Positions 1 through 9,500 of a stretch of 32,831 bases of DNA are shown here, piece after piece. The translations under genes were made by a program, and so were the position numbers. The notes under the pieces were generated by a model. It was not told where the DNA came from and did not search any database. It saw nothing but the letters and a program-made list of their open reading frames with translations. The stretch is taken from positions 1 through 32,831 of the forward strand of contig JACPDW010000019.1 in the NCBI GenBank assembly GCA_016183815.1, given 5' to 3'. The stretch comes from Flavobacteriia bacterium (GTDB taxonomy: Bacteria; Bacteroidota; Bacteroidia; Flavobacteriales_D; Crocinitomicaceae). Position 1 is the stretch's first letter; each line of letters opens with the position of its first letter.

Positions 1-459
1 ATGATTCTTTATCGCTTTTTTCTTGCATTACTGTTTGGGTCTTACACCGATTATACAAATAATATAGTCCAATTTGAAAAAATCAAATTTTGTCTATTTA
101 TTTGTTATATCGGCATTAACCATTGTAAAATTAAAAATAATCCCGAAAAAATCAGGATTATTTTATAATTACAATTGGTATTACTACTTTTGTCGATTTA
201 TAAATCGTTCAAGGAAATTGGCTGAAGTTAGCACCTTTTTTATCTTAGGGAATTTGTAGCACCTTTTCTATTGTCTTTTTTTAAAGCAGCAACTTGAAGC
301 AATATTTTTTTTTCCAATTTTGAATCAATTTTTATCGATTTTACCTCAAAATATAGATCCAACTATCATGATGAGATATTGTGGTTGCTGGGGTGGATAC
401 TTTGTAGTACAATAAAACTCAATCAACATATAATACCCTATACAATTATTAATAAGATC
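1..459. other. Non-coding left edge
   Basis: No convincing gene is seen. A plus-strand frame of 55 codons starts at base 1 and ends at 168, and another of 61 codons begins at a TTG at 74; neither resembles a known protein. An 11-base repeat, TAGCACCTTTT, occurs at 229-239 and 257-267. Bases 42-117 begin with ACCGAT and end with ATCGGCATT, a layout that recurs near the right edge (32574-32639). Confidence 0.5.
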
Positions 460-1077
460 CTAACTATTCAAAATTATTAAAGAAATTTCAGCTACTATTA
501 TGGTAAAAATGGAGGATCCTAAAATATATGCTACTTTAATCTTTTTTGCTCTAGTTTTTTTAGCTTTTTCAATATAAAGCTGTTTGTAATTTAAGTTTTC
601 ATAATTTGGATTTTTAACATATTCAATACCGTAAGAAGTTAAATTCTTTAAAAGATATGGAATTTCTTCTGAATTAATTATTTTATTTGTATTGTATTTT
701 TTAACAAAATATCCTCCTAAAGGGGTTAAAAGAATTGAACTAATAATTGTTTTAGCAAAGCCTGAACGATAACTTTTATAATATATTTTAACATGGTTTT
801 CAGCAAATGCATTTAACTTCATAGAATCTATCTCTTCTATTGACTCATTAGAATAATTTTCTTTAACACCGTTCTCAAAAAGAACAGAAAAAATTTCTGA
901 CTTATCAACCACTATTTGTGGCCCCTCCAAATTAGAAAATTTTTTATATATTAACTCATTTGGTCTGATTTCTAATATTTTAACTGGTAAACGATTTCCA
1001 TTTTTAAATTCTATAATATCTTGAGAATTCAAAACAAAAGTTATTAAAAGAATAATTAATTTGCAAAAATATTTCAT
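460..1077 (-). CDS. Secreted hypothetical protein, paralogue of the upstream gene
   Basis: This 205-residue protein is not assigned a function. An N-terminal hydrophobic segment (about residues 5-18) ending near SQ looks like a signal peptide. The next ~55 residues carry a pattern common in small exported Bacteroidota proteins: QDII, KNGN, VKILEI, YKK, GP, then FENG followed by E. A hydrophobic stretch ending LLTPLGGYF lies near residues 110-124, and another hydrophobic segment is at the C-terminus (about 183-203). The start ATG is at 1077, 11 bases after the stop of the neighbouring gene, which has the same layout. The two are clearly tandem paralogues, probably co-transcribed. Membrane or periplasmic location is inferred from the hydrophobic segments only. 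Confidence 0.75.
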   Translation of the reverse strand: MKYFCKLIILLITFVLNSQDIIEFKNGNRLPVKILEIRPNELIYKKFSNLEGPQIVVDKSEIFSVLFENGVKENYSNESIEEIDSMKLNAFAENHVKIYYKSYRSGFAKTIISSILLTPLGGYFVKKYNTNKIINSEEIPYLLKNLTSYGIEYVKNPNYENLNYKQLYIEKAKKTRAKKIKVAYILGSSIFTIIVAEISLIILNS

Positions 1078-1088
1078 TAATTAGTTGA

Positions 1089-1712
1089 TTAATAATCACT
1101 AAATAAAACATCTAAAGTAATAACACCAGCTAATCCAACATTTATCATGGAACCTGCCATATATGAAAGCCATACTTTTATTTTTTGTTTAGATTTCGAA
1201 ATCTCTTTAAACTTATCTTGGTATAATTGGTTATCAAGATTGGGATTATCGAGATAAATAGTGCCATCGAATCCCTTTACTTTTATTTTTAAAGGTATAT
1301 CTGCGTTTGTAATTTCTCTTTTTGCAAATTTTCTAGCAATAAAATACCCACCAATTGGTGTTAATATCGCTGTTCCTAACATTGTAAAAACTTTACCTTT
1401 TTTATAGCCTACATAATGTTTCCATGAATCTGCAATAGCAGCATTTTTAATTACTTCATCATTAACTATTACAGTGTTTTCTGACTGAAAACTTTCAATA
1501 GTCCCATTTTCAAATTGTACAGAAATTATTACATCTTTTAAACAAGTATATAAAGGACCATCTATATTATTTGTTTTTTTATATTTAATTGCCGTTTTAT
1601 TAATTTCAATGACTTTAACGGTGTCTATATTACCGTTTTTGTAGTTTATTATATCCTGACTTAAAACAACATAGCTTAGAATACAATAAAATATAATAAA
1701 TATTTTTTTCAT
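1089..1712 (-). CDS. Secreted hypothetical protein, first of a tandem paralogous pair
   Basis: This 207-residue protein of unknown function has a signal-peptide-like start (residues 1-18, ending LSQ), then the motifs QDIINYKNGN, VKVIEI, YKK, GP, ISVQFENG, and a hydrophobic segment TAILTPIGGYF near residues 114-125. A second hydrophobic segment is near residues 182-203. The same elements occur in the same order in the downstream gene at 460-1077, though most other residues differ, so the duplication is not recent. It would be transcribed first, from a promoter in the 288-base gap up to 2001 that I could not place. Confidence 0.75.
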   Translation of the reverse strand: MKKIFIIFYCILSYVVLSQDIINYKNGNIDTVKVIEINKTAIKYKKTNNIDGPLYTCLKDVIISVQFENGTIESFQSENTVIVNDEVIKNAAIADSWKHYVGYKKGKVFTMLGTAILTPIGGYFIARKFAKREITNADIPLKIKVKGFDGTIYLDNPNLDNQLYQDKFKEISKSKQKIKVWLSYMAGSMINVGLAGVITLDVLFSDY

Positions 1713-1934
1713 ATTTTAAAATAAAAGTAGTTTGTTTATTAACTTAATGTTATCTTTTATTTAATTTCATTTTTTAAAGTTTGCAAAATCTTGAATAATT
1801 GTAAAAATTCGTCTTTTATTCAAATAAATGAAACCAATAATTTCAATTTTTAAGTAATATATTTGTTCAAATTTACACTTTTTTTTAAATAAAGAAGAGA
1901 TTACTTAATAAATTTTTTTACAATAGAATAAAAA

Positions 1935-1968
1935 TACCCAACTAATTTAAACTTAATTTAGTTGGGTA
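1935..1968 (-). terminator. Rho-independent terminator of trxB
   Basis: A perfect 11-bp stem (1935-1945 paired with 1958-1968, sequence TACCCAACTAA and its complement) encloses a 12-base loop. Read on the minus strand the stem is followed by ATTTTTATT, a T-rich tract. It lies 33 bases beyond the trxB stop and would also insulate the secreted pair downstream. Confidence 0.8.
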
Positions 1969-2000
1969 AGAAAAATAATTTCTAATAGATTATGGATGAA

Positions 2001-2951
2001 TTAATGACCTTTAGCGGCTAAATATCGTTCTGCATCTAAAGCAGCTATACAACCTGTTCCAGCTGCAGTAATTGCTTGTCTGTATGTTTTATCAGCGGCA
2101 TCTCCTGCAACAAACACTCCCGCAATATTTGTTTTTGAAGTGCCAGGTTGTGCGTATTTAATATACCCTACCTCATCTAATTCAATAAAATCTTTAAATA
2201 CTTCTGTATTGGGTTGATGTCCAATGGCAACAAAAAAACCTGTGCAAGGAATTATTTTTTCCTCATTGGTTTGAATGTTTTTAACTTTTGCCCCTGTTAC
2301 ACCTTGACCATCACCTAAAACCTCAAGCGTTTCTGTGTTAAATAATATTTCAATATTTGGAGTATTTTTTACGCGATCAGCCATTATTTTTGAAGCACGA
2401 AATTCGTTTTTTCGGACTAACATAGTAACTTTTTTACACAATTTTGATAGATAATGAGCTTCTTCACAAGCTGAATCACCAGCACCTACAATAACTGTTT
2501 CCTGACCTCTATAAAAAAATCCATCGCAAACAGCACATGCAGAAACGCCACCCCCTAAATCTAAATATTTTTTCTCTGAGGGTAATCCAAGATACTTCGC
2601 TGAAGCCCCTGTTGCTATGATTACAGTATCAGCATGTATTTCATGTCCGTCTTCTGTCCAACATTTGTGCACATTACCTGAAAAATCAACTTTAGTAATA
2701 AAACCAAAACGGATATCCGTTTCGAAACGTTTAGCTTGTGCCTCTAATTGTATCATCATTTCAGGACCACTAATCCCATCGGGATAACCAGGAAAATTTT
2801 CAACTTCATTAGTTGTTGTTAATTGTCCACCAGGTTGCATTCCTTGATACATAACTGGCTTCATTTCGGCTCTAGCTGCATAAATTGCGGCAGTATAACC
2901 AGCTGGACCCGAACCGATAATTAAACATTTTAATTTTTCTATGTCGCTCAT
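2001..2951 (-). CDS. trxB: Thioredoxin reductase (NADPH)
   Basis: This 316-residue flavoprotein transfers electrons from NADPH through FAD to thioredoxin, keeping the cytoplasm reduced. The N-terminal FAD-binding loop GSGPAG is at residues 13-18 and a conserved ATG(A) at 113-116. The redox-active pair is C139 and C142 in CAVCDG, and the NADPH-domain loop GAGDSA is at 156-161. The basic RK...R residues 180-185 fit NADPH binding, and the C-terminal FAD contact is GVFVAGDAAD near 278-287. Length and motif order match bacterial low-molecular-weight TrxB. Transcription is probably monocistronic: a TAnnTTTG box lies just upstream and a strong terminator just downstream. It is divergent from the helicase gene at 3093. 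Confidence 0.96.
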   Translation of the reverse strand: MSDIEKLKCLIIGSGPAGYTAAIYAARAEMKPVMYQGMQPGGQLTTTNEVENFPGYPDGISGPEMMIQLEAQAKRFETDIRFGFITKVDFSGNVHKCWTEDGHEIHADTVIIATGASAKYLGLPSEKKYLDLGGGVSACAVCDGFFYRGQETVIVGAGDSACEEAHYLSKLCKKVTMLVRKNEFRASKIMADRVKNTPNIEILFNTETLEVLGDGQGVTGAKVKNIQTNEEKIIPCTGFFVAIGHQPNTEVFKDFIELDEVGYIKYAQPGTSKTNIAGVFVAGDAADKTYRQAITAAGTGCIAALDAERYLAAKGH

Positions 2952-2964
2952 TGTATTTTTTCTG

Positions 2965-2972
2965 CAAAATTA
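2965..2972 (-). promoter_or_regulatory. Possible -7 box of trxB promoter
   Basis: On the minus strand the sequence is TAATTTTG, an exact match to the Bacteroidota -7 consensus TAnnTTTG, 13 bases upstream of the trxB ATG. No good TTTG is seen at the -33 distance, so this is tentative. Confidence 0.4.
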
Positions 2973-3042
2973 GTTATTTTTTGATGTTTAATTGTTAAAA
3001 ACAGTTTAAATAAAGCGATTCTTAAGAAAGTATTTTTTTTCC

Positions 3043-3073
3043 TTTGATATTAGTTAATTGCTGTGTAATTTTG
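3043..3073 (+). promoter_or_regulatory. Bacteroidota-type promoter of the helicase gene
   Basis: TTTG at 3043-3046 is followed after exactly 19 bases by TAATTTTG at 3066-3073. This fits the Bacteroidota sigma-A consensus (TTTG, 19-20 bases, TAnnTTTG). Transcription would begin around 3078-3081, about a dozen bases before the ATG at 3093. Confidence 0.7.
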
Positions 3074-3092
3074 TACCCCCCAAAATTAGTAA

Positions 3093-4604
3093 ATGATTGA
3101 TACTACCCTTTACGAGGCCAAAACTTTATATCCATTTCAAGAAAAGACGGTAGAGTCTATTCTCAAAGAATTAAAGGAAAATGATTCCAACTTTAATTTA
3201 TTGTACCAATTGCCTACGGGAGGAGGAAAAACCGTTATATTTTCAGAAGTAGCAAAAAATTATATTCAACAATGGGGTAAAAAAGTTTTGATCTTAACCC
3301 ATCGGGTGGAATTGTCTGTCCAAACCTCAAAACAATTGTCTGCAATTAACGTAGATAATAAAATAATCAACTCTGAGGTCAAAAAATTGCCAGATGCAGA
3401 TCAATATCAATGTTTTATCGCAATGGTTGAAACACTTAATAATCGATTACAAGACGATAATAATTTTGTCAAAGACGTTGGTTTGGTGATTGTTGATGAA
3501 GCACATTACAATAGTTTTAGAAAGATTTTTCATTATTTTAAAAATTCAAACATTCTTGGTGTAACAGCTACTCCTTTAAGTTCAAACAAAGCACTTCCTC
3601 TTAAAGACCATTACAATAAATTAATGGTAGGTGAATGTATTTCTTCGTTAATAAAAAACGGCTATTTATCTAATGCTGAGACCTTTACTTATGATGTAAA
3701 CTTGCATGGGCTAAAAATTGGCTCAAACGGAGATTTTACAATTAGTAGCTCCGAACAAGTGTATGGAAATTATTTTATGCAAGAAAAACTACTTTTTGCT
3801 TATGAAGAAATTGCAATTGGTGATAAAACACTGATTTTTAATGCAGGGATTGAAACATCAATTTCTGTTGAACAAACTTTTAAGAAAAGAGGATATAAAA
3901 TCAAACATTTAGATTCTACTTTTTCTGATAAAGACAGAAGAGATGTAGTAGAATGGTTTAAAAATACTAAAGGTGCTGTGCTCACTTCAGTTGGAATTTT
4001 AACAACAGGTTTTGATGAACCAACAGTTGAAACAATTATTTTAAATAGGGCTACTCGTTCTCTTACTTTGTATCATCAAATGATTGGACGAGGTTCAAGA
4101 AAATTGCCAGATAAAGATAAGTTTAGACTTATTGATTTAGGTAATAACGTGCGACGTTTTGGTTATTGGCAAGATTTTATTAATTGGCATGATGCATTTC
4201 GTTTTCCAGATCGTTTTCTTGAATCAAAACTTTCTGAAGCAGATGATATTGAATTTGAAGTAGAGTTTGAATTTAATAGATATATTCATGAAAAAATAAA
4301 CATCGATATTCTTAACAATTTTGAGATGAAAGAAGTCTATTATTCCTGTTTAGATAAAAATGAAAAAGGAAAAATTGCCGTGGACTTGTCCTTACAAAAT
4401 CATTTTGAAGCCATCATTGATTCTGCCACTGATTATTTTGATGCCCTTGAAACATTGAGCAATCTTCAAGACCATATTGAATATAGATTAAAACAATACG
4501 TAAAATGTATCGCTAAAAGTACTCCAAATTATTTTAAATTTTTATTAGATACTTATAATAGACAGTTAAAACATCTCTTGAGAACTAATCTTGATGATGA
4601 ATAA
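3093..4604 (+). CDS. Superfamily 2 DEAD/DEAH-box helicase
   Basis: This 503-residue ATP-dependent nucleic-acid helicase or translocase has the full set of SF2 motifs. An N-terminal FQ...V element lies near residues 15-20, Walker A PTGGGKT at 41-47, Walker B DEAH at 135-138 and motif III TAT at 158-160. The second RecA-like domain includes ILTTGFDEP at 302-310, and motif VI QMIGRGSR at 329-336 carries the arginine finger. The layout resembles the RadD/YejH and type III/I restriction-like helicases, but no nuclease, zinc finger or methylase domain follows; the C-terminal ~130 residues are not recognised. It has its own promoter and converges with the DUF2797 gene. A repair role is plausible, but the substrate cannot be told. 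Confidence 0.9.
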   Translation: MIDTTLYEAKTLYPFQEKTVESILKELKENDSNFNLLYQLPTGGGKTVIFSEVAKNYIQQWGKKVLILTHRVELSVQTSKQLSAINVDNKIINSEVKKLPDADQYQCFIAMVETLNNRLQDDNNFVKDVGLVIVDEAHYNSFRKIFHYFKNSNILGVTATPLSSNKALPLKDHYNKLMVGECISSLIKNGYLSNAETFTYDVNLHGLKIGSNGDFTISSSEQVYGNYFMQEKLLFAYEEIAIGDKTLIFNAGIETSISVEQTFKKRGYKIKHLDSTFSDKDRRDVVEWFKNTKGAVLTSVGILTTGFDEPTVETIILNRATRSLTLYHQMIGRGSRKLPDKDKFRLIDLGNNVRRFGYWQDFINWHDAFRFPDRFLESKLSEADDIEFEVEFEFNRYIHEKINIDILNNFEMKEVYYSCLDKNEKGKIAVDLSLQNHFEAIIDSATDYFDALETLSNLQDHIEYRLKQYVKCIAKSTPNYFKFLLDTYNRQLKHLLRTNLDDE

Positions 4605-4650
4605 AAATTCAAAATAAAATATTTTTTATTATCAAACGCGGCTTAGTAAG

Positions 4651-5445
4651 TTAATTTTTTGAAGTAAACTCTACATTAAAACCTGTATGATTTCTTAAAT
4701 TTATCACTGTGGAATCAGAAAAAATTAAATATTGTCCTTTAATACCCACTAATTCTTTCTCAAAAAAAGGAGTTTTCTCCAATCGGATTGATTGTACTTT
4801 TTGGGGATATAAAATATGAGGGTATTTAATTGTTGTTAATTTTTCATCCTCTTTTAAATAATGTTGTAGTTCACTTGATAAAAACTGATTTATCTTATCA
4901 CGTTCAACAAGTAAGTCTGTATTTTCCTGTTGTTTGGAACACAACATTTTTTGCCATGAGGTTTTGTCAGCATATTGATTTTTAAGAGCAACTTCAATCA
5001 AACCAGCTAAATACCGATTTGGGGTCTCAGCTATTACCAAAGCAAAAATTGCTCCTTGGTCAATCCATCTTGTTAAAATATTGTCTTTTCTTGTGATGCC
5101 TACTTTTATTCCACTTGTAAATGATAAATACACGTTATGTAGTTGTAAATGGTATTTTTTCTCCCATTCAATGTCTCTTCCTTCTCCTAAATGAGCTCGA
5201 CACAATTCTGGATTAATCACGCAAGGTGACGCTTGTGGAACTGATATAAAACAAGGATAACAGTACCCTTCTCCGTAGGTTTTTGAAATGTTTTTATTGC
5301 AGTTAGCACAATATATTTTTCCAGTCCATCGTAAAGAAATGATTTTACCCATCAACTCATTTAAAAATATAGGAGTAGGAGAATTTAATGAATATTGAAC
5401 AGGATTATTCCATTGTACAAAAAGTTTGGAAAGTATTATGTTCAT
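4651..5445 (-). CDS. DUF2797 family protein
   Basis: This 264-residue protein matches the DUF2797 pattern. Near residues 46-69 are two cysteine pairs (CANC, and CYPC preceded by GEGY), likely a zinc-ribbon. They are followed by CVINPELC..H and GRDIEWEKKYH, then VYLSFTSGIKVGITR and RWIDQGA, the signature block of the family. The KVGITR...RW block resembles the GIY-YIG fold in spacing, but I treat that as inference. The biochemical function is unknown. Its ATG shares one base with the stop of the upstream barrel-like gene (TAATG on the minus strand), so translation is probably coupled. Confidence 0.85.
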   Translation of the reverse strand: MNIILSKLFVQWNNPVQYSLNSPTPIFLNELMGKIISLRWTGKIYCANCNKNISKTYGEGYCYPCFISVPQASPCVINPELCRAHLGEGRDIEWEKKYHLQLHNVYLSFTSGIKVGITRKDNILTRWIDQGAIFALVIAETPNRYLAGLIEVALKNQYADKTSWQKMLCSKQQENTDLLVERDKINQFLSSELQHYLKEDEKLTTIKYPHILYPQKVQSIRLEKTPFFEKELVGIKGQYLIFSDSTVINLRNHTGFNVEFTSKN

Positions 5446-5945
5446 TAATCCCTTCTCGCTAAACGAATAGCAACATTAAACTGAATTCCGAAACGAAATG
5501 CAGGTAACAAATATAGGGCAGGACCTATGTCAGCGGCTAAATTAAGTTTTCCATTGGGTTGAATTAATTCAAATCCTAAAAACACATCAATTTTGGTATG
5601 TAAACCTCCAGTTGCTACTAGTGAAGAGTCAGAAATATAACCTCCTGATGTATAGTATTGTACAGTTGGACCAAGTCCGTAATAAAAATAATAGTCTGAA
5701 TTAAATCCTATTTGTTTGTCTCTTTGATACTGTAATTGACCACAAATAAAACGATTGTCAGAATCAAAATTTGTTCCGGCCATTAATTCTAACGCAGATC
5801 TTTTTTCTTCACCAAGAGGTTTTTTAAAGTCAAGACCAATAAACCCTGGATAGCCGGATTTAATACCAAACGCTGATCTATATTCTTGAGAATAAATTTG
5901 ACCAAAAAAAATTAAGCAACCAATTAAACAAACAAACAACTTCAT
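5445..5945 (-). CDS. Outer-membrane barrel-like protein, second of a paralogous pair
   Basis: This 166-residue protein has a clear signal peptide (about residues 1-19, ending YSQ). The mature N-terminus reads AFGIKSGYPGFIGLDF. The rest is rich in alternating polar/hydrophobic strands and aromatic residues (YYFYYGLGPTVQYY, AADIGPALYLLPAFRFG, FNVAIRLARR), typical of small 8-strand outer-membrane barrels. It shares the AFGIKSGYPG and GxGPxV elements with the gene at 6003-6524, so the two are tandem duplicates. Its stop overlaps the start of the DUF2797 gene. Function unknown. Confidence 0.75.
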   Translation of the reverse strand: MKLFVCLIGCLIFFGQIYSQEYRSAFGIKSGYPGFIGLDFKKPLGEEKRSALELMAGTNFDSDNRFICGQLQYQRDKQIGFNSDYYFYYGLGPTVQYYTSGGYISDSSLVATGGLHTKIDVFLGFELIQPNGKLNLAADIGPALYLLPAFRFGIQFNVAIRLARRD

Positions 5946-6002
5946 AAATTAAATTTCAATTAATACTGTTATACTTTAATTTATAAATAAAAGTTACACT
6001 TT

Positions 6003-6524
6003 TTAATTTACAACATATCGAACAGCTACATTTACTAGACCAGTAGGTTCAACAAAAAATGAATTGCCAATATAAAAATTAACTGCAGGACCAGCTTCTA
6101 AACCAAAATTTAAAGGCAATCCTGACAACGTATATTCAATACCTAACGCAGTGTTTATGCCAACCCAAGATTTATAAGTTTTTATTGTAGTCGGGTCTAA
6201 TTCATCATATTTCCCTTTAGGCCCTGAATTCCCTTTCATCCAATAACCAACAGCAGGACCAATTCCAGCATACCAGCTAAAACCAGAAGTATTTACAATA
6301 TTTCTATTAGTTTCAAACAAACAATTTAACCAAATGTAACGATTTAAATCTTCAAAACTTGCACCAAACAACAAATCAAATGAATTATTTGGACTAAAAA
6401 AAGATTTAAAATTTAATGCACCGTATCCTGGGTATCCTGATTTAATACCAAATGCTTGATCGTAATTTTGAGAATAATAACAAGTAGAGAGTACTAAGTA
6501 TAATGCTAATAGTGATTTTTTCAT
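6003..6524 (-). CDS. Outer-membrane barrel-like protein, first of a paralogous pair
   Basis: The start chosen is the ATG at 6524 (MKKSLLALYL), giving 173 residues; a frame from a TTG at 6533 would only add three residues ahead of an evident signal peptide. After the signal (ending YYSQ) come AFGIKSGYPGYGALNF, then strand-like segments with GIGPAVGYW and LEAGPAVNFY and a C-terminal VNVAVRYVVN strand. It is the paralogue of the downstream gene (57-base spacing) and starts 31 bases after the stop of the lamin-tail protein, so the three probably form one transcription unit. Function unknown; outer-membrane location is inferred. Confidence 0.75.
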   Translation of the reverse strand: MKKSLLALYLVLSTCYYSQNYDQAFGIKSGYPGYGALNFKSFFSPNNSFDLLFGASFEDLNRYIWLNCLFETNRNIVNTSGFSWYAGIGPAVGYWMKGNSGPKGKYDELDPTTIKTYKSWVGINTALGIEYTLSGLPLNFGLEAGPAVNFYIGNSFFVEPTGLVNVAVRYVVN

Positions 6525-6555
6525 TTTGTACAATTTTTTTCAAAAATAATATTTT

Positions 6556-9500
6556 TTATTCTTTACCCGCCAATACAAAAGGAATTTTTTTTGTAAACGA
6601 TTTGCCTTCCAAATTAAATGCTTCAAAAACAAGTACATAAACCCCAATACTTAGTTTTTCGTTTTTTGAATTAAGACCATTCCATATTAAAGTTCCTTCG
6701 TTACCTATATATTGATTGGATACTAAGTCATGAACTTTTAAGCCCCTTTCGTCGTAAATTTTAATATTTGCCAACATCGAAGGTTCTAATGATGAGAAAT
6801 TTATTTGTAAAAAATCTTCAAAACCATCATTATCTGGTGAAAAAGTAGGAGATGTAAGGTTAACTTCTCCATTATTCTCACCCATCATTAATTGAGAATT
6901 TTCCATACCTGGAGTTCCATAATTATAAGTTGAAGAAGCCGTATGCCAATTGTTTTTGTCATCTGATTTTGAAAGAGGATTTATACGTTCTAGTGTTTTT
7001 CCTTCATCATCGTTTAATAATGCAAAATGCCATTCGTCTGAATAACTAACTTTGTCAATAATAATACTGTCTTTTAAAATATAAACACTTGAAGAATCAT
7101 CGTTTAACGTGGGCAAACTTGTTTGAATAAATTTTCCAACAACAGCAAAAGGAAATTGAGTTTTAACATAATTTGAATCTGCTGTTATCACAACGAAATC
7201 ATTGGGTTTTAAGTTTTTGAATACGGTGATTACTTTAATATTTGAGATTGTATCGTCTTCGAAATTTGCTATGGAAATAGTTTTTAAATTTATAATTTTA
7301 TTGGAAATATTTTTTAATTCTATGAAATCAGAACCTCCAGTAATTGGGTTGAATAATATTTCATTTATAATTAAATCTCCTATTTGAGCATTTTCAGGTA
7401 AAGCAAACTCAATTTGAATATCGGTGGTGTTTTGTGAACAATCCGCTACATTTTGTAAAGTAAGTAAATAACTTTGGGAATTAGCAAAAGCAGTTGAAAA
7501 CTCAATCAATACGTTTTGAGGATAACTTTCAGTTAGAAATAATGCTTGAATACCAATATTTGGAACAACGGTTAAAGTTGAATTTGCCAAACTTAATGAA
7601 TCCATTTTTTCGTTAAAAGTTAAAGCAATAAAATTGGGGGCGATCACTTCATAAGCAGATAGATTGGGTTTAATATTGTCTGGTAAAGTGTCAAAAATTG
7701 AATTTTGTAATCCCGGTGTTCCTCCAGAAGGGTCAACACTCGCGGACCAATTTTGAGTTGGAGTACAAATCGTCGTAGGATTTTTTCTTTCAATACTGTA
7801 TCCTCCTTCCGCTTTTGATTCGTCTTGATACCACGTTTCATCGTAAGTGATTTTATCAATAATAAAACCTAAAGAGTCTTTTATTACTATATCATCTCCA
7901 GTATTGTTTAAACTAGGAAAACTAGTTACACCAATAGCATTTGCAAACAATCCAACATTTGTTGTTGAACATAAGACTTTGTATTCATTAGGTAAAATAG
8001 TGGCTTCTGAAATATTTCCATCAGTTGAGTTGTCACCTAATTTCCAATTTTTTAGATTAATTGTTTTGTTGCTTTTATTGTAAATTTCAACAAATTCAAC
8101 TTCGGGTAAACCTACCACCGGACTAGGATCACAGATAAATTCATTAATTAAAATATCGCCAATTGAAGCACCAGAAGAAATTGAAAATTGACCACTTACA
8201 TCAGTAAAATTTTGAGAACAATCGGCAACTTGAGAAAGTTGAATGGAATAGTTTTGTCCTGCTTGAATGTCGCTTGTAAAAGTGATTATCATGCTTAATG
8301 GATAAAAACTCGAAACCGTTATCGAATTAATTCCTAAGTTTGGATTTACTACTTGAGTAGCAGTTGTCAAGCTTAAAGAATCCATTATTTCACTAAAAAA
8401 AACTTGGATTTGATTATTGTTTAAAACTTGAATTGAGGTAATAGTAGGTAATTCGGTATCAGGCGTATTGTTATAGATAGAATTGATAATTCCAGGAGTG
8501 CCTCCTGATATATCATTACTTGCTGCCCAATTATTTATTCCTCCACAAATGGCATTTGGATTTTTTCTTTCTATGGAATACCCTCCTTCATCTTTACTAT
8601 CATCTTGATACCATGTAATATCATAAGTGATAATGTCTAAAATGTTTCCTAAAGAATCTTTTAATACAATATTATCATCTGTGTTGTTTAAACTTGGAAA
8701 GCTAGTAACTGCTAATGAATTAGAAAAAAAAGACACATTACTAGAAGAACACAATACACGATATTCACCTGGATAAAATAAATTTTCAGTTATTGTTCCA
8801 TCACTTGAATTGTCGCCTAATTTCCAATTTTTTAAATTAAAAATTTTGTTGCTTTTATTGTAAATTTCTACAAATTCAGCATCTGGTAAAGCAACAACGG
8901 GACTTGGATCACAAATAAATTCATTGATTATAACATCACCAATTTGTGGAATATCTGTTTGTAAATATATAAAATTTAAAGATTCAGCACTTGAAGAATT
9001 TCCTGAAACATCTTGAATATTAGTACTTGTAAGTGTGTAATTTGTGTTTGAAGTAATTGGATTGGCGAAAGTTAAATGAACTAGCTTATTGTCAATTGCA
9101 TCTAAAATAGCTGAAGACAATGTAGCAACAGGATTGAAAGTGTAATTGTTGATGTTTTCTGCAGATAAAGAGCTAATGTTTTCTGAAAAAGTTAAATCGA
9201 TTTGAGTGTTTGACAATAAATTTAAAGAAACCAAACTTGGAGGGGTAACATCCGTTATTATTGATCCTATATAAAGATTGTCAAAAAAATGTTTTTGAAT
9301 AAAACTCAAGGTTGAATGTTTAATTAAAAGACCAAAAAACTCACTACTTGTAAAAGTGTTATCAGTAATTGTTCCTTCTGAAACATAATTATCACCCATT
9401 CCTGTTAAATCTCTTTCTAAGTTCCATTCATAAGTTGAAGAACAAACAACTTTTATTTTGAGTGAGTTATTACTCGTTGAGGTTGTTGCATCTATTCCAT

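Noticed and set aside
1-259. Two short plus-strand frames (1-168 and 74-259)
   Set aside because: The second begins at TTG, both consist of low-complexity AT-rich codons, they overlap each other and neither resembles a known protein.
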